Positions 7,097 to 7,400 of a DNA stretch of 7,400 bases are shown piece after piece. Below the pieces are notes generated by a model, which worked only from the letters and a program-made list of their open reading frames with translations, had not been told where the DNA came from and made no database searches. Origin of the DNA: Bacillota bacterium. Lineage in GTDB: Bacteria > Bacillota_E > Sulfobacillia > Sulfobacillales > Sulfobacillaceae. Location: positions 1 to 7,400 of the forward strand of contig JAKAAL010000184.1 of the NCBI GenBank assembly GCA_021802375.1. Reading direction: 5' to 3'. The translations under genes and the position numbers were made by a program. Numbering within the stretch: the first letter of the stretch is position 1; each line of letters opens with the position of its first letter.

Positions 7097-7290
7097 TGGC
7101 AGCCCGCCGCGTGAATCAAACGCTCATCTATCTGGTTCTGATCATCGCGTCCATTTTGTATCTGCTGCCTGTCTACGTTGTCTTGGTGACCAGCCTTCGC
7201 TCAATTCCTCGAGCCCTGCAATCATCCGAAGCGTGGTCGTCTTCCCACAGCCGGACGGCCCTAAGAGAACGAGAAATTCCCGGTCGTTAA
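7096..7290 (+). CDS. 5' fragment of second sugar ABC permease (MalG/UgpE type), broken after ~37 codons
   Basis: Starts at GTG 7096, overlapping the stop of the previous permease by one base (TAGTG) and preceded by a GGGGGGAG ribosome binding site five bases upstream. The first ~37 residues are a basic N-terminus, one hydrophobic segment ([22 protein letters not shown]) given here as about 10-31, and TSLRS, which is the typical start of MalG-type permeases. After about base 7205 the frame reads into the reverse strand of an ABC ATPase gene and runs 64 codons in all to a stop at 7290; the last ~25 residues are therefore not permease sequence. A normal family member has about 270-300 residues with six membrane segments and an EAA loop, all absent here. 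The fragment cannot work as a permease. It is either truly disrupted or the join is artificial. Confidence 0.8.
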   Translation: MAARRVNQTLIYLVLIIASILYLLPVYVVLVTSLRSIPRALQSSEAWSSSHSRTALREREIPGR

Positions 7291-7366
7291 TCTCCAAGTT
7301 CACATCGTCCACGGCGACCACATTGCCAAAACGCCGCGTCACATGGGACAGTCTAACCCCCGCCAT
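7142..7366 (-). CDS. 5' fragment of sugar ABC transporter ATPase (MsmK/UgpC type), broken after Walker A
   Basis: Reads from ATG 7366 on the - strand, with AAGGAG seven bases upstream. Residues 1-58 are a good CUT1 ATPase N-terminus: [31 protein letters not shown], Walker A G-P-S-G-C-G-K-T at 36-43, then [14 protein letters not shown]. In the family the next residues describe the strand leading to the Q-loop; here they become WSPRQRRQ..., which is the reverse complement of the permease gene, and a stop follows at codon 75. The Q-loop, LSGGQ signature, Walker B and C-terminal regulatory domain (family length about 360-380) are all missing. Such ATPases often serve several sugar importers and may lie away from the permease operon. 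Head-to-head overlap with the permease fragment is not natural gene order. Confidence 0.8.
   Translation of the reverse strand: MAGVRLSHVTRRFGNVVAVDDVNLEINDREFLVLLGPSGCGKTTTLRMIAGLEELSEGWSPRQRRQAADTKWTR
7190..7206. other. Inverted junction between permease and ATPase gene fragments
   Basis: Permease similarity on the + strand continues to TSLRS (about base 7203), whereas ATPase similarity on the - strand reaches LSEG (base 7193). The two overlap by roughly ten bases around GCCTTCGCTC, so the breakpoint lies in a short stretch that fits both genes. That is the pattern of a microhomology join between opposite strands. No transposase, target duplication or longer inverted repeat is seen. Confidence 0.7.
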
Positions 7367-7400
7367 GCTCCCACTCCTTCCGTTAAACTCTGTGCTCTCC

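Noticed and set aside
7190..7206. Transposon or site-specific recombination explanation for the permease/ATPase junction
   Set aside because: No transposase, terminal inverted repeats or target duplication are visible, and only about 10 bp of shared sequence occur at the join.

Overview
The window looks like a piece of a bacterial chromosome with mid-range GC content (roughly the mid-50s by eye). It has strong purine-rich ribosome binding sites, a lipoprotein-type sugar-binding protein and tightly packed operons. The protein style (a cellulose-synthase-like glycosyltransferase, a ROK repressor of the XylR type and a CUT1 sugar transporter) suggests a Gram-positive soil or acid-environment lineage such as Sulfobacillus or a relative. 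That assignment is an inference from recalled family resemblance, not something the sequence proves.

Left part (1-3167, + strand): the 3' portion of a processive family 2 glycosyltransferase with five C-terminal membrane segments, overlapping by 4 bp (ATGA) a GH18 chitinase-like protein. The latter has an N-terminal signal/anchor and two C-terminal CBM5/12 chitin-binding modules. The coupling suggests a polymer synthase and hydrolase pair acting on the same beta-linked amino-sugar or similar polysaccharide at the cell surface.

Middle (3168-4744): a 143-bp gap with no convincing terminator, then a ROK-family repressor on the - strand. Its sugar-binding half keeps the zinc motif but has lost the kinase phosphate loop. 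The divergent intergenic region holds a clean palindrome (ATTTGTT-ATAG-AACAAAT) just upstream of the repressor start, resembling the operator arms of Bacillus XylR.

Right part (4745-7400, + strand): a CUT1-type sugar uptake operon, with a lipoprotein substrate-binding protein that resembles the Thermus glucose/mannose-binding protein, a strong intergenic hairpin without a U-tract, a complete MalF-type permease and the first ~37 codons of a MalG-type permease. The second permease then stops abruptly. At about 7190-7206 the sequence switches to the opposite strand of the 5' end of a MsmK/UgpC-type ABC ATPase gene, which is itself cut off shortly after Walker A. This head-to-head fusion breaks both genes. 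It is either an inversion/deletion or, more likely, a chimeric join from amplification or assembly, and it is the most anomalous structure in the window.

I did not find CRISPR arrays, RNA genes, insertion sequences or a clearly new defence-type system here.
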